A stretch of 64,000 nt of DNA from Nocardia abscessus (GTDB lineage: Bacteria; Actinomycetota; Actinomycetes; Mycobacteriales; Mycobacteriaceae), in contig NZ_JADLQO010000005.1 of the NCBI RefSeq assembly GCF_015477775.1, positions 410,753-474,752 on the forward strand. The letters are read 5' to 3'. A program made the position numbers and the translations under genes. The notes beneath the pieces are model-generated. The model was not told the origin of the DNA and searched no databases. It was given only the letters and a program-made list of their open reading frames with translations. Positions 45,121-53,224 of this stretch are shown in pieces. The first letter of the stretch is position 1; every line of letters begins with the position of its first letter.

Positions 45121-45435
45121 TTGCCGAGATTCGCAATGGACAGCTATCCTGGGCAAGTCCGTACATCGTGCGCATCAGACGCCGGTGCTTCATCAGGGCA
45201 ATCGCTCCAGCAGGCTCCAGGCTCGAGCCTCCAGGCCATGGGGGTGCTGCGTAGCTGCGCAACTGGAATGATCTCTCCCCACCTTTCACCAACGGTGGAG
45301 AAGCCGCCGGTCCGGCGGGGCAGGTGATACGGCACAAAGCGCCCGGACGGACGCATCCCAGTCCGGCAGAATGCCCGGGCTGCGGGACGAACCCTCGAAA
45401 CAGCACACGGCAATCGAGGGAAGGAAAGGATTTCC
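45121..45435 (+). promoter_or_regulatory. rho promoter and ~280-nt leader
   Basis: TTGCCG (45121-45126), an 18-bp spacer and TATCCT (45145-45150) form a good promoter, giving a transcript start near 45157 and a leader of ~280 nt before rho. The leader contains the palindrome AGGCTCGAGCCT, the hairpin CCGCCGG-T-CCGGCGG (45304-45318) and an AAGGAAAGGA ribosome site. Long leaders upstream of rho allow autogenous control in other bacteria; that is inferred here. No convincing ORF lies in it. Confidence 0.6.
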
Positions 45436-47544
45436 GTGACAGATACGGACCTGCTCGCGACACCCGGCGTGGAATCGAACCCGACGGGCGACCGCGAAAG
45501 TGAATCCGGACAGATTTCGAAGATGATCGAAAACACCGACGTCGCACGATCGGGGCTGACTGGAATGTTGTTGCCGCAGTTGCGCGCGCTTGCGGGGGAG
45601 CTCGGTATCCGAGGCACCTCCGGAATGCGCAAGGGCGATTTGATCGCCGCCATCAAGGAAAATCAGGCCGCCGGAAAGTCGGCGAAGGTGGAAAAGCCCG
45701 CCAAGAGCGAGGCCAAGTCCGCGGCAACCGCCAAGGCCGATGCCCCCGCGAAGAACGCCGCTCCCGCCGAGTCGGCGCCCGCCAAGGCCGAGCAGGCGAC
45801 CCTCGACGTGACGCCCGCGGCTTCGGCCGCGCCCACCGAGGCTCCCGCCCCGGCGAAGACGGCTCCCGCCGATTCCGCGCCCGCCGCCGAGTCGGCCTCG
45901 TCGAAGGCGACCGAGGCGACCGAGACCACCGAGGAGTCCGGCCGAGAGAGCGGCCAGCGTGGTCGTGGACGGCAGCGGCGTGGCCGTGACCAGGCGCGAT
46001 CCGCATCCGCCGAGACCGCGCCCGCCGAGACGCGTGCCGACGAACCGAAGCAGGACAGCGAACAGGGCGGCGAGCGCCGCCGCGAGCGTGGCCAGGGCGA
46101 GCGTCAGAGTGAGCGCGGTCAGGGTGAGCGCGGCGAGCGTGGCCAGGGTGAGCGCGGCGAGCGTGGCCAGGGTGAGCGCGGTGAGCGCGGTGAGCGTGGC
46201 CAGGGTGAGCGTGGCGAGCGCGGTGAGCGTGGCCAGGGTGAGCGTGGCCAGAGCCAGAACGGCAGCGCGGGCGGCCGTGGCGGCGACGACGAGGAAGGCG
46301 GTCGCGGACGGCGCGGACGCCGCTTCCGGGAGCGTCGTCGTGGGCGCGACCGCGATGGTGGCGGCGGTGAGGCCCGCGAGCTGGAGATCCGTGAGGACGA
46401 CGTCCTGCAGCCGGTCGCGGGCATCCTCGACGTGCTGGACAACTACGCCTTCGTCCGCACCTCGGGATACCTGGCCGGGCCGAACGACGTCTACGTGTCG
46501 ATGAACCTGGTCCGCAAGAACGGTCTGCGCCGCGGCGACGCGATCACCGGCGCGGTGCGCGCCCCGCGCGACGGCGAACAGGCCAACCAGCGCCAGAAGT
46601 TCGATCCGCTGGTGCGGCTGGACACGGTCAACGGCGGCGACGTCGAGGCGGCCAAGCGCCGTCCCGAGTTCGGCAAGCTCACCCCGCTGTACCCGAACCA
46701 GCGCCTGCGGCTGGAGACTCAGCCGAACAAGCTGACCACCCGCGTGATCGACCTGATCATGCCGATCGGCAAGGGCCAGCGCGCCCTGATCGTGTCGCCG
46801 CCGAAGGCCGGTAAGACCACGATTCTGCAGGACATCGCCAACGCGATCGCGACCAACAACCCCGAGGTCTACCTCATGGTCGTGCTGGTGGACGAGCGTC
46901 CGGAAGAGGTCACCGACATGCAGCGTTCGGTGCGGGGCGAGGTCATCTCCTCGACCTTCGATCGCCCGCCGTCGGACCACACCTCGGTCGCCGAACTCGC
47001 CATCGAGCGCGCCAAGCGCCTGGTGGAGATGGGTAGGGACGTCGTCGTGCTGCTCGACTCGATCACTCGGCTCGGCCGCGCGTACAACAACTCCTCGCCC
47101 GCCTCGGGCCGAATCCTCTCCGGTGGTGTGGATTCCACCGCGCTGTACCCGCCCAAGCGGTTCCTCGGCGCGGCGCGCAACATCGAGAACGGCGGCTCGC
47201 TGACGATCATTGCCACCGCGATGGTGGAGACCGGCTCGACCGGTGACACGGTGATCTTCGAGGAGTTCAAGGGCACCGGCAACGCCGAGCTCAAGCTGGA
47301 CCGCAAGATCGCGGAGCGGCGAGTGTTCCCCGCGGTGGACGTCAACCCGTCCGGTACCCGCAAGGACGAGCTACTGCTCAGCCCCGACGAGGCGGCGGTA
47401 CTGCACAAGCTGCGCCGCGTACTGTCCGGCCTGGACTCGCACCAGGCGATCGATCTGCTGATCGACCGACTGAAGAAGTCCAAGAACAACCTCGAGTTCT
47501 TGATGCAGGTGAGCAAGACCGCGCCGGGCGCGCTCGACGAATAG
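45436..47544 (+). CDS. rho: transcription termination factor Rho, with large disordered insert
   Basis: A 702-aa Rho. The N-terminal Rho-N domain (MLLPQLRALAGELGIRGTSGMRKGDLIAAIK, in two parts) is followed by an Ala/Pro/Lys-rich then Arg/Gly/Glu-rich insertion. Residues ~216-273 are repeats of RGQGERGE encoded by imperfect DNA repeats. The cold-shock RNA-binding domain and the hexameric ATPase follow (Walker A SPPKAGKTTIL, Walker B VVVLLDSITRLGRA, Q-loop SGGVDSTAL). High-GC actinobacteria typically have such RNA-binding inserts, which help act on structured RNA. GTG start with AAGGAAAGGA upstream. Confidence 0.97.
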   Translation: MTDTDLLATPGVESNPTGDRESESGQISKMIENTDVARSGLTGMLLPQLRALAGELGIRGTSGMRKGDLIAAIKENQAAGKSAKVEKPAKSEAKSAATAKADAPAKNAAPAESAPAKAEQATLDVTPAASAAPTEAPAPAKTAPADSAPAAESASSKATEATETTEESGRESGQRGRGRQRRGRDQARSASAETAPAETRADEPKQDSEQGGERRRERGQGERQSERGQGERGERGQGERGERGQGERGERGERGQGERGERGERGQGERGQSQNGSAGGRGGDDEEGGRGRRGRRFRERRRGRDRDGGGGEARELEIREDDVLQPVAGILDVLDNYAFVRTSGYLAGPNDVYVSMNLVRKNGLRRGDAITGAVRAPRDGEQANQRQKFDPLVRLDTVNGGDVEAAKRRPEFGKLTPLYPNQRLRLETQPNKLTTRVIDLIMPIGKGQRALIVSPPKAGKTTILQDIANAIATNNPEVYLMVVLVDERPEEVTDMQRSVRGEVISSTFDRPPSDHTSVAELAIERAKRLVEMGRDVVVLLDSITRLGRAYNNSSPASGRILSGGVDSTALYPPKRFLGAARNIENGGSLTIIATAMVETGSTGDTVIFEEFKGTGNAELKLDRKIAERRVFPAVDVNPSGTRKDELLLSPDEAAVLHKLRRVLSGLDSHQAIDLLIDRLKKSKNNLEFLMQVSKTAPGALDE

Positions 47545-47895
47545 CATCGGGCTCGTCCGCCTCTGCGGGTACTCGGGCCGTACCGGTCGGGTGCCGTGGA
47601 GTTGATCAGTTGTCGCCATGACAACGGCCGAAAGGGTCCCGCTGGTGCGGGACCCTTTCGGCGTTTGCGGGGCGAAGAAGGCGAAGCCGACCGTGGCCGC
47701 GCCACTGATCAGGAGACCGAGGATCAGTGCGCAGCGCCCGCCGTCCGGGCCATGGGCGGCGGCGGATTCCGAGGCCTGGATGTACACGGCGTTCTCCGGC
47801 GTCGGATAGTGCGCGTTTTCGGGGAGTGCGGACAAACCGACGGCGACCGAGAGAGTCAGTAGAACGAAAATCGCGGCCGCGATTCGGATGTTCAC
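47371..47895 (-). CDS. possible small two-helix membrane protein, antisense to the rho 3' end
   Basis: GTG 47895 has an excellent ribosome site (AGGAAGGAG, five bases away). The frame gives a signal-anchor helix (AAAIFVLLTLSVAVGL), an extracytoplasmic loop with a GGRC cysteine and a second helix (LILGLLISGAATVGFAFF). The frame then runs through the rho terminator hairpin and ~170 bp antisense to rho before stopping, 174 aa in all. The first ~85 codons look like a real gene; the tail looks like read-through after loss of a stop codon, or a frameshift. Function unknown. Confidence 0.5.
   Translation of the reverse strand: MNIRIAAAIFVLLTLSVAVGLSALPENAHYPTPENAVYIQASESAAAHGPDGGRCALILGLLISGAATVGFAFFAPQTPKGSRTSGTLSAVVMATTDQLHGTRPVRPEYPQRRTSPMLFVERARRGLAHLHQELEVVLGLLQSVDQQIDRLVRVQAGQYAAQLVQYRRLVGAEQ
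47628..47661 (+). terminator. terminator downstream of rho
   Basis: CCGAAAGGGTCCCGC (47628-47642), a four-base TGGT loop and the perfect 15-bp complement (47647-47661) are followed by CGTTTG. It stands 84 bp after the rho stop codon. It also lies within the antisense membrane ORF. Confidence 0.85.
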
Positions 47896-48093
47896 GAGGT
47901 CTCCTTCCTGTCTCGGCACGTCGATGTGCACCCAGGTATGCAACTCTATGAACGGATCTGTTCGCATTCGTGAGTAGCGGACTACCCGACTTCAGCGTCC
48001 CGGAGGCGGCGCCGATTCGCGTGCCCGGACTTCCAGGGGCGCGAACGATGGGGGAGTACCTAGGGCGGGAACAAACCACTCGCCGGGGGCGTT

Positions 48094-48236
48094 TTGGGAG
48101 CGTAACGGCAGTTCTGGCATACTGAACGGTCGTTGCGTCTGCTCAGGTGAGCAGAGCTCCCGCCTAGTCGGTTCCGGTTCACGCTTCGCGCGAATTCGCG
48201 TGGGGCGACCCGGCGACCAAACTCGAGAGGACACCC
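48094..48236 (+). promoter_or_regulatory. rpmE promoter and leader
   Basis: TTGGGA (48094-48099), an 18-bp spacer and CATACT (48118-48123) form a probable promoter, giving a leader of ~105 nt. The leader contains TCTGCTCA-GG-TGAGCAGA (48138-48155), a small hairpin. L31 genes can be under zinc or autogenous control, but no Zur box was identified. Between 47896 and 48093 I see no further gene. Confidence 0.5.
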
Positions 48237-48467
48237 ATGAAGGCAGGAATTCACCCGACGTATGTCGACACCACGGTCGTCTGTGGTTGCGGCAACACCT
48301 TCCAGACTCGCAGCACCAAGGAGTCGGGACACATCACCGTCGAGGTCTGCTCGCAGTGCCACCCGTTCTACACCGGCAAGCAGAAGATCCTCGACACCGG
48401 TGGTCGCGTGGCCCGCTTCGAGGCCCGCTACGGCAAGCGCGCCGGCAAGAAGGCCGACGCCAAGTAG
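48237..48467 (+). CDS. rpmE: 50S ribosomal protein L31, zinc-binding type
   Basis: A 76-aa L31. The zinc ligands are visible as VVCGCGNTF and VCSQCHPFYTG, so this is the C+ form. It ends in a basic tail (RAGKKADAK). The ATG follows GAGAGG. A zinc-free paralogue used under zinc limitation would be expected elsewhere in the genome. A strong intrinsic terminator follows before prfA. Confidence 0.97.
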   Translation: MKAGIHPTYVDTTVVCGCGNTFQTRSTKESGHITVEVCSQCHPFYTGKQKILDTGGRVARFEARYGKRAGKKADAK

Positions 48468-48475
48468 CTTCCCCG

Positions 48476-48510
48476 CCGACGCCCGGTCCTGCTCGCAGGC
48501 CGGGCGTCGG
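48476..48510 (+). terminator. intrinsic terminator between rpmE and prfA
   Basis: CCGACGCCCGG (48476-48486) pairs with CCGGGCGTCGG (48500-48510) across a 13-base loop and is followed by TGTTTTG. The prfA start is only 38 bp further on, so prfA depends on read-through or a start very close to its ribosome site. Confidence 0.8.
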
Positions 48511-48548
48511 TGTTTTGTCTGGACAGCTACCCGGGAGAAGGAAGCACT

Positions 48549-49619
48549 GTGACGCAACCGTCCGCCATCGACGACATTCTGGCCGAGTACGCGGGCCTGG
48601 AGACGCAGCTGGCCGATCCGTCGCTGCACAACGATGCGGGCGCCGCGCGCCGGGTCGGCAAGCGGTTCGCCGAGCTGGCCCCGGTCATGGCGACCTACCG
48701 CAAACTGGAGACGGTGCGCGGTGACCTGTCCGCCGCCCAGGAACTAGCCGCCGACGACGCCGCGTTCGCCGCGGAGGTCCCGGATCTGGAACGGCAGGTC
48801 GAGGAGCTGGAACAGACCCTCGCCGACCTGCTGGCCCCGCGCGACCCGCACGACGGTGACGACGTGGTGCTCGAGGTGAAGTCCGGCGAGGGCGGCGAGG
48901 AGTCCGCGCTGTTCGCCTCCGACCTGGCCCGCATGTACGTGCGGTACGCGGAGCGGCACGGCTGGAAGGTCGAGATTCTCGACGTCGCCCTGTCCGACCT
49001 GGGCGGCTACAAAGAGGCGACGCTGTCGATCAAGAGCCGCGACGCGACGCGTGACGGCGTGTGGTCGCGATTCAAGTTCGAGGGTGGTGTGCACCGGGTG
49101 CAGCGCGTCCCGGTGACCGAGTCCCAGGGCCGCATCCACACCTCGGCGGCGGGCGTGCTGATCTATCCGGAACCCGACGAGGTCGAAGAGGTGCAGATCG
49201 ACGAGTCGGATCTGCGCATCGACGTCTACCGTTCCTCCGGCAAGGGCGGCCAGGGCGTCAACACCACCGACTCCGCGGTGCGCATCACCCATCTGCCCTC
49301 CGGCATCGTGGTCACCTGCCAGAACGAGCGTTCCCAGCTGCAGAACAAAGCGCGCGCCATGCAGGTGCTCGCGGCGCGGTTGCAGGCGCTGGCCGAAGAA
49401 CAGGCCGACCAAGAGGCGGCGGCGGGCCGGGCCAGCCAGATCCGGACGGTGGACCGCTCCGAGCGGATCCGCACCTACAACTTCCCGGAGAACCGGATCA
49501 CCGACCATCGCATCGGGTTCAAGGCGCACAACCTCGACTCCGTGCTCGACGGCGACCTGGACGCGCTGCTGGATGCTCTGGGGAAGGCGGATCGCGAAGC
49601 GCGGATGGCGGCGGAATGA
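48549..49619 (+). CDS. prfA: peptide chain release factor 1
   Basis: A 356-aa RF1 reading UAA and UAG. The GGQ motif is in SSGKGGQGVNTTDSAVR (Gly233-Gly234-Gln235). The preceding KFEGGVHRVQRVP is conserved. Helical domain 1 and the C-terminal NFPENRITDHRIGFKAHNL are intact. GTG 48549 follows GAAGGAAGC; the upstream ATG at 48510 lies inside the terminator arm. The Gln of GGQ is the substrate of PrmC, encoded next. Confidence 0.96.
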   Translation: MTQPSAIDDILAEYAGLETQLADPSLHNDAGAARRVGKRFAELAPVMATYRKLETVRGDLSAAQELAADDAAFAAEVPDLERQVEELEQTLADLLAPRDPHDGDDVVLEVKSGEGGEESALFASDLARMYVRYAERHGWKVEILDVALSDLGGYKEATLSIKSRDATRDGVWSRFKFEGGVHRVQRVPVTESQGRIHTSAAGVLIYPEPDEVEEVQIDESDLRIDVYRSSGKGGQGVNTTDSAVRITHLPSGIVVTCQNERSQLQNKARAMQVLAARLQALAEEQADQEAAAGRASQIRTVDRSERIRTYNFPENRITDHRIGFKAHNLDSVLDGDLDALLDALGKADREARMAAE

Positions 49620-49644
49620 TCGTCTTTCGGGCAGAGTCGGTGCC

Positions 49645-50523
49645 ATGTCCATGACCCGAGTCGCGCTGCGTCCCGTCATCAACGAGGCCGTCGAGACGTT
49701 GCGGACCGCCGGGGTGCACAGTCCGCGGGCCGACGCCGAGCACTTGGCGGCGCACGTCCTCGGCGTGGAACGGACCAGGCTGGCGCTGACCCCGCTGGTG
49801 CCGCCGGAAAAGCTGGACGAGTTCCGCGAGCTGGTCGACCGCCGCGCGCGGCGAATCCCGTTGCAGCACCTGACCGGAACGGCCGTGATGGGCGCCCTCG
49901 ACCTCGCGGTCGGCCCCGGCGTCTTCGTACCGCGCCCGGAGACCGAGCTGTTGTACGCGTGGGCGCTGGCGCAACTGGAATCGCTGCCGCACGATCACAC
50001 GCCGATCGTCGTGGATCTGTGCACCGGGTCGGGAGCGCTCGCACTGGCCGTCGCGCACGCGCGCCCCGACGCGGATGTGCGCGCGGTCGAACTCGATCCA
50101 GCGGCGCTGGCCTGGGCGCGGCGCAACGCCGACGACCGCATCGCCGCGGGCGACACCCCGATCACCCTCTACGCCGACGACGCGACCGATCCCGAGTTGC
50201 TCACCGACCTGAACGGCCGGGTGGACATCGTGATGTCCAACCCGCCCTACATCCCGGAGGGCGCGTCCCTCGACCCGGAGGTGGCCGAGCACGATCCGTC
50301 CGTCGCCCTCTTCGGCGGCCCGGACGGGCTCACGGTCATCCGCGGGATGATCCCGAACATCACCCGGTTGCTGCGCCCGGGCGGCGCCACCGCCATCGAG
50401 CACGACGACACCAACGGCTCCGGCGTAGCCGCCCTCTTGACCGCCACCGGTGTCTTCGCCGACGTCGTCGAGCACCCGGACTTGGCAGGTAAACCCCGCT
50501 TCGTCGCCGCCATCCACACCTGA
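49645..50523 (+). CDS. prmC: release factor glutamine methyltransferase
   Basis: A 292-aa SAM-dependent methylase modifying the GGQ glutamine of release factors. The N-terminal helical domain is followed by FVPRPETELL, the SAM motif VVDLCTGSGALALAVA and the catalytic NPPY (residues 199-202, in MSNPPYIPEGA). ATG 49645 is used; ATG 49651 is close by. It follows prfA after 25 bp, a standard pairing. Confidence 0.95.
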   Translation: MSMTRVALRPVINEAVETLRTAGVHSPRADAEHLAAHVLGVERTRLALTPLVPPEKLDEFRELVDRRARRIPLQHLTGTAVMGALDLAVGPGVFVPRPETELLYAWALAQLESLPHDHTPIVVDLCTGSGALALAVAHARPDADVRAVELDPAALAWARRNADDRIAAGDTPITLYADDATDPELLTDLNGRVDIVMSNPPYIPEGASLDPEVAEHDPSVALFGGPDGLTVIRGMIPNITRLLRPGGATAIEHDDTNGSGVAALLTATGVFADVVEHPDLAGKPRFVAAIHT

Positions 50524-50665
50524 CTCGCGTCGCAGCCCCGGCCCATACCGAGCCTGGAGGTCCTGGGAACGGCTACGGTGTTGCCCGCCGCCGACATCAC
50601 AACTGATATTCCACTAGTACGGCCTGAATTCCCGGAGAGGCGGAACAGATGCCAGGATGGTTGCC

Positions 50666-51334
50666 GTGAGTACCGTCTACGACTGCGCGGATCCCGACTC
50701 GCGCGCCGCCGGACTGTCCGCGGCCACCAGCGCCCTGAAATCCGGTCGACTGGTCGTGCTGCCCACCGACACTCTGTACGGCCTGGCCGCCGACGCGTTC
50801 GATGCCACGGCGGTGAGTTCGCTGCTGGCGGCCAAGCGCCGCGGCCGGGACATGCCGGTGCCGGTGCTCGTCGGTTCCTGGAACACCATCGACGGACTGG
50901 TGTTCTCGGTGCGTCCGCAGGCGCGTGAGCTGATCCGGGCGTTCTGGCCGGGCGGTCTGAGTCTCGTTGTGCAGCAGGCGCCTTCGCTCGCGTGGGATCT
51001 CGGCGACACTCGTGGGACGGTGATGCTGCGGATGCCGCTGCACCCGGTCGCGCTGGAACTGTTGCGCGAGGTCGGTCCGCTGGCGGTGTCCAGCGCCAAC
51101 GTGTCCGGACAGCCCCCGGCCAAGACCGCGGCCGAGGCCCGCGACCAGCTCGGCGAGCTGGTCGGCGTCTACCTCGACGGCGGCCCGGCCGAGCACGCGG
51201 TCGCCTCCACCATCGTCGATCTGACCGCCGACCAGCCGCGCGTCCTGCGCGTGGGCGCGGTGCCCGTCGCCGACATCGCCGAGGTGCTCGGCATGTCGCC
51301 GGAAGCGCTCAGCGGCGCCGCGCAGCTCGGATGA
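50666..51334 (+). CDS. ywlC: L-threonylcarbamoyladenylate synthase (Sua5/YwlC/YrdC family)
   Basis: A 222-aa YrdC-domain enzyme making threonylcarbamoyl-AMP for t6A in tRNA. KSGRLVVLPTDTLYGLAADA, KRRGRDMPVPVLVG and PLAVSSANVSGQPPAKT are the nucleotide and threonine-binding regions. GTG 50666 was chosen because AGGA lies eight bases upstream and it matches the N-terminus of the mycobacterial homologue; ATG 50657 would add three residues. Its stop overlaps the wecA start (ATGA). Confidence 0.93.
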   Translation: MSTVYDCADPDSRAAGLSAATSALKSGRLVVLPTDTLYGLAADAFDATAVSSLLAAKRRGRDMPVPVLVGSWNTIDGLVFSVRPQARELIRAFWPGGLSLVVQQAPSLAWDLGDTRGTVMLRMPLHPVALELLREVGPLAVSSANVSGQPPAKTAAEARDQLGELVGVYLDGGPAEHAVASTIVDLTADQPRVLRVGAVPVADIAEVLGMSPEALSGAAQLG

Positions 51335-52488
51335 TGGGTTCGAGCGCCGTCGTCCCCCTGCGGGAGCTGCTCGTCGTACTGCTCATCTCGGCGGTGGTGA
51401 CGTTCCTGGCCACCGGCGGTGTGCGGGTGCTGGCGATCGGCTTCGGGGCGGTCGCCGTGCCGCGCGACCGGGACGTGCACGTCAAGCCGATTCCGCGGAT
51501 GGGCGGGGTCGGCATGTACATCGGTGTGGTCGCCGCGGTCTTGTTCGCCCACCAATTGCCCGCGCTGCGCAGCGGTTTCGATTACAAACCCAACATCCCG
51601 ATCGCCGTGCTGGTGGCGAGCACGGTCATCGTGCTGGTCGGCATCGTCGACGATCGCTGGGGCCTGGACGCGCTCACCAAGTTCGCCGGCCAGGTGACGG
51701 CCGCCGGTGTCATGGCCGTCATGGGTTTGGGCTGGTACGTCGTCTACAACCCGTTCAGCAACACCACGGTCGTGCTGGACGGATTGCAGGGCGGCCTGGT
51801 CACGGTCGCGGTCACCGTGACGCTGGTCAACGCCATGAACTTCGTCGACGGGCTGGATGGCCTCGCGGCGGGCTTGGGTCTGATCGCGGCGCTGGCCGTA
51901 TTCGTGTTCTGCCTGGGGCTGATGAACGAGCAGGGCGGCTCGGTCGACACCTACCCGCCCGCGCTGCTGGCCGCCGCGCTCGCGGGCGGGTGCCTCGGAT
52001 TCCTGCCGCACAATTTCCAGCCCGCGCGCATATTCATGGGTGACTCCGGCTCGATGCTGATCGGATTGATGCTGGCCGCGGTCTCGACCGGCGCTTCGGG
52101 GCGAATCCCCCTGCAGGGGTACGGCCCGCGCGACATCGTCGGTCTGCTTTCCCCGTTGTTGCTGGTCGGAGCGGTGATGTTCATTCCGGTGCTCGATCTG
52201 TTGCTCGCAATCGTGCGCCGGGTCCGCGCGGGCGTGAGTTTCTCGACGCCGGACAAAATGCACTTGCATCATCGCTTGCTGCAGATCGGCCATTCCCACC
52301 GCCGCGTCGTGCTGTTGATCTATTTGTGGGTCGGCGTGCTCGCGTTCGGCGCGGTCGGCACGTCGCTGATGGATCGCACGCTGGTCGTGTTGCTGATGGC
52401 GGGCGGGCTGGTTTTCGCGTTGGTGATCACCGCGATTCCGGGGCTGCGGCGTGGGGACCCGGCGGGTGGCGGATCGGCGTCCGGGTAA
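51331..52488 (+). CDS. wecA: WecA-type undecaprenyl/decaprenyl-phosphate GlcNAc-1-phosphate transferase
   Basis: A 385-aa polytopic transferase that starts the arabinogalactan linker unit by moving GlcNAc-1-P to polyprenyl phosphate. The aspartate motifs VGIVDDRWGLD and NAMNFVDGLDGLAAG, FMGDSGSMLIG and the loop HLHHRLLQIGH are all present, within about ten membrane helices. ATG 51331 overlaps the ywlC stop; ATG 51334 is adjacent. It corresponds to Rv1302 (rfe) in mycobacteria. Confidence 0.94.
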   Translation: MMGSSAVVPLRELLVVLLISAVVTFLATGGVRVLAIGFGAVAVPRDRDVHVKPIPRMGGVGMYIGVVAAVLFAHQLPALRSGFDYKPNIPIAVLVASTVIVLVGIVDDRWGLDALTKFAGQVTAAGVMAVMGLGWYVVYNPFSNTTVVLDGLQGGLVTVAVTVTLVNAMNFVDGLDGLAAGLGLIAALAVFVFCLGLMNEQGGSVDTYPPALLAAALAGGCLGFLPHNFQPARIFMGDSGSMLIGLMLAAVSTGASGRIPLQGYGPRDIVGLLSPLLLVGAVMFIPVLDLLLAIVRRVRAGVSFSTPDKMHLHHRLLQIGHSHRRVVLLIYLWVGVLAFGAVGTSLMDRTLVVLLMAGGLVFALVITAIPGLRRGDPAGGGSASG

Positions 52489-52499
52489 AGTCGTTGGCT

Positions 52500-52955
52500 G
52501 TGAGCTTCACACCCCAACCCGTCCCCGGCCCCGACGCGCCGCTGCGCTCCGCGCTGCGCTACGGACTGATCGGCCTGGGCGTGCTGGTGGTCCTGGCGGT
52601 CGCGATCGGCGCCGCCGTCGCGGGCACCCCCGGAGTGTGGGGTGCGCTGCTCGGCGCCGCGATCGGTGGCGGCTTCATCCTCACCACCGCGGCCGTCGTG
52701 CTGTTCGGCGCGAAACTGCCGCCGAGCACGGCCGGACTGATCATGCTGGTCAGCTGGGCGGGCAAGGTCCTGGTGGCACTGATCGTCGTCGCGATCCTGC
52801 AGCGATTCGACTTCTACGACCGGGTCGTCCTGTTCCTCACGGTCGTCGGAGCGCTGGTGATCGTGCTCGGCGCGGAGACGTACGGCGTTGTCCGGCAGAA
52901 GGTTCCATACGTGACGACGACCGACCCGCAGAGCGCTCCGGGTACCCAGGAGTAA
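52500..52955 (+). CDS. small membrane protein preceding the atp operon (AtpI-like)
   Basis: A 151-aa protein with four hydrophobic helices and Gly-rich turns (LLGAAIGGGFILTTAAVVLF). It occupies the position of AtpI/Rv1303 just before atpB. AtpI-type proteins assist c-ring assembly, but sequence similarity here is weak. GTG 52500 has TAAAGT (52486-52491) eight bases upstream, overlapping the wecA stop, so a leaderless start is likely. A 269-bp gap with its own signals separates it from atpB. Confidence 0.75.
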   Translation: MSFTPQPVPGPDAPLRSALRYGLIGLGVLVVLAVAIGAAVAGTPGVWGALLGAAIGGGFILTTAAVVLFGAKLPPSTAGLIMLVSWAGKVLVALIVVAILQRFDFYDRVVLFLTVVGALVIVLGAETYGVVRQKVPYVTTTDPQSAPGTQE

Positions 52956-53224
52956 CGAAAACCCCCACCCCCTACACGCTGTCGTAGATGGCTTGGTAAA
53001 GTGTTGGTAAGCAAGCGACCAAGTCGGGGATCAGTGAGGGGTCACCGCCGAGATCCCCTGCATGGGCCGCTATGCTTACTGCCGTGCCGGGCTCCGTGGG
53101 GTGTTCCGGTTCTGCATGTCGACGAATGTCGCCGACACACGTACAGACGCCTGGTGGAAATCAAAACCACCGCCCAGCTGCTGACGAACTTCGAGCCGAC
53201 CTGAGTCGACCAAATTGATCGTCA
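52956..53224 (+). promoter_or_regulatory. atp operon promoter and leader region
   Basis: The 269-bp gap contains TATGCT (53071-53076) as a possible -10 without a clear -35. GGGGATC (53026-53032) with GATCCCC (53052-53058) can form a stem with a 19-base loop. There is no convincing gene. The main atp transcript probably starts here. Confidence 0.4.

Noticed and set aside
46080..46255. Rho insert repeats as a CRISPR-like array
   Set aside because: The repeats have no unique spacers and encode a continuous in-frame protein segment.
45286..46980. 564-codon antisense frame over rho with long Thr/Leu/Ala repeats
   Set aside because: Complement of the repetitive Rho insert; the repeats mirror the RGQGERGE coding repeats and no ribosome site is seen.
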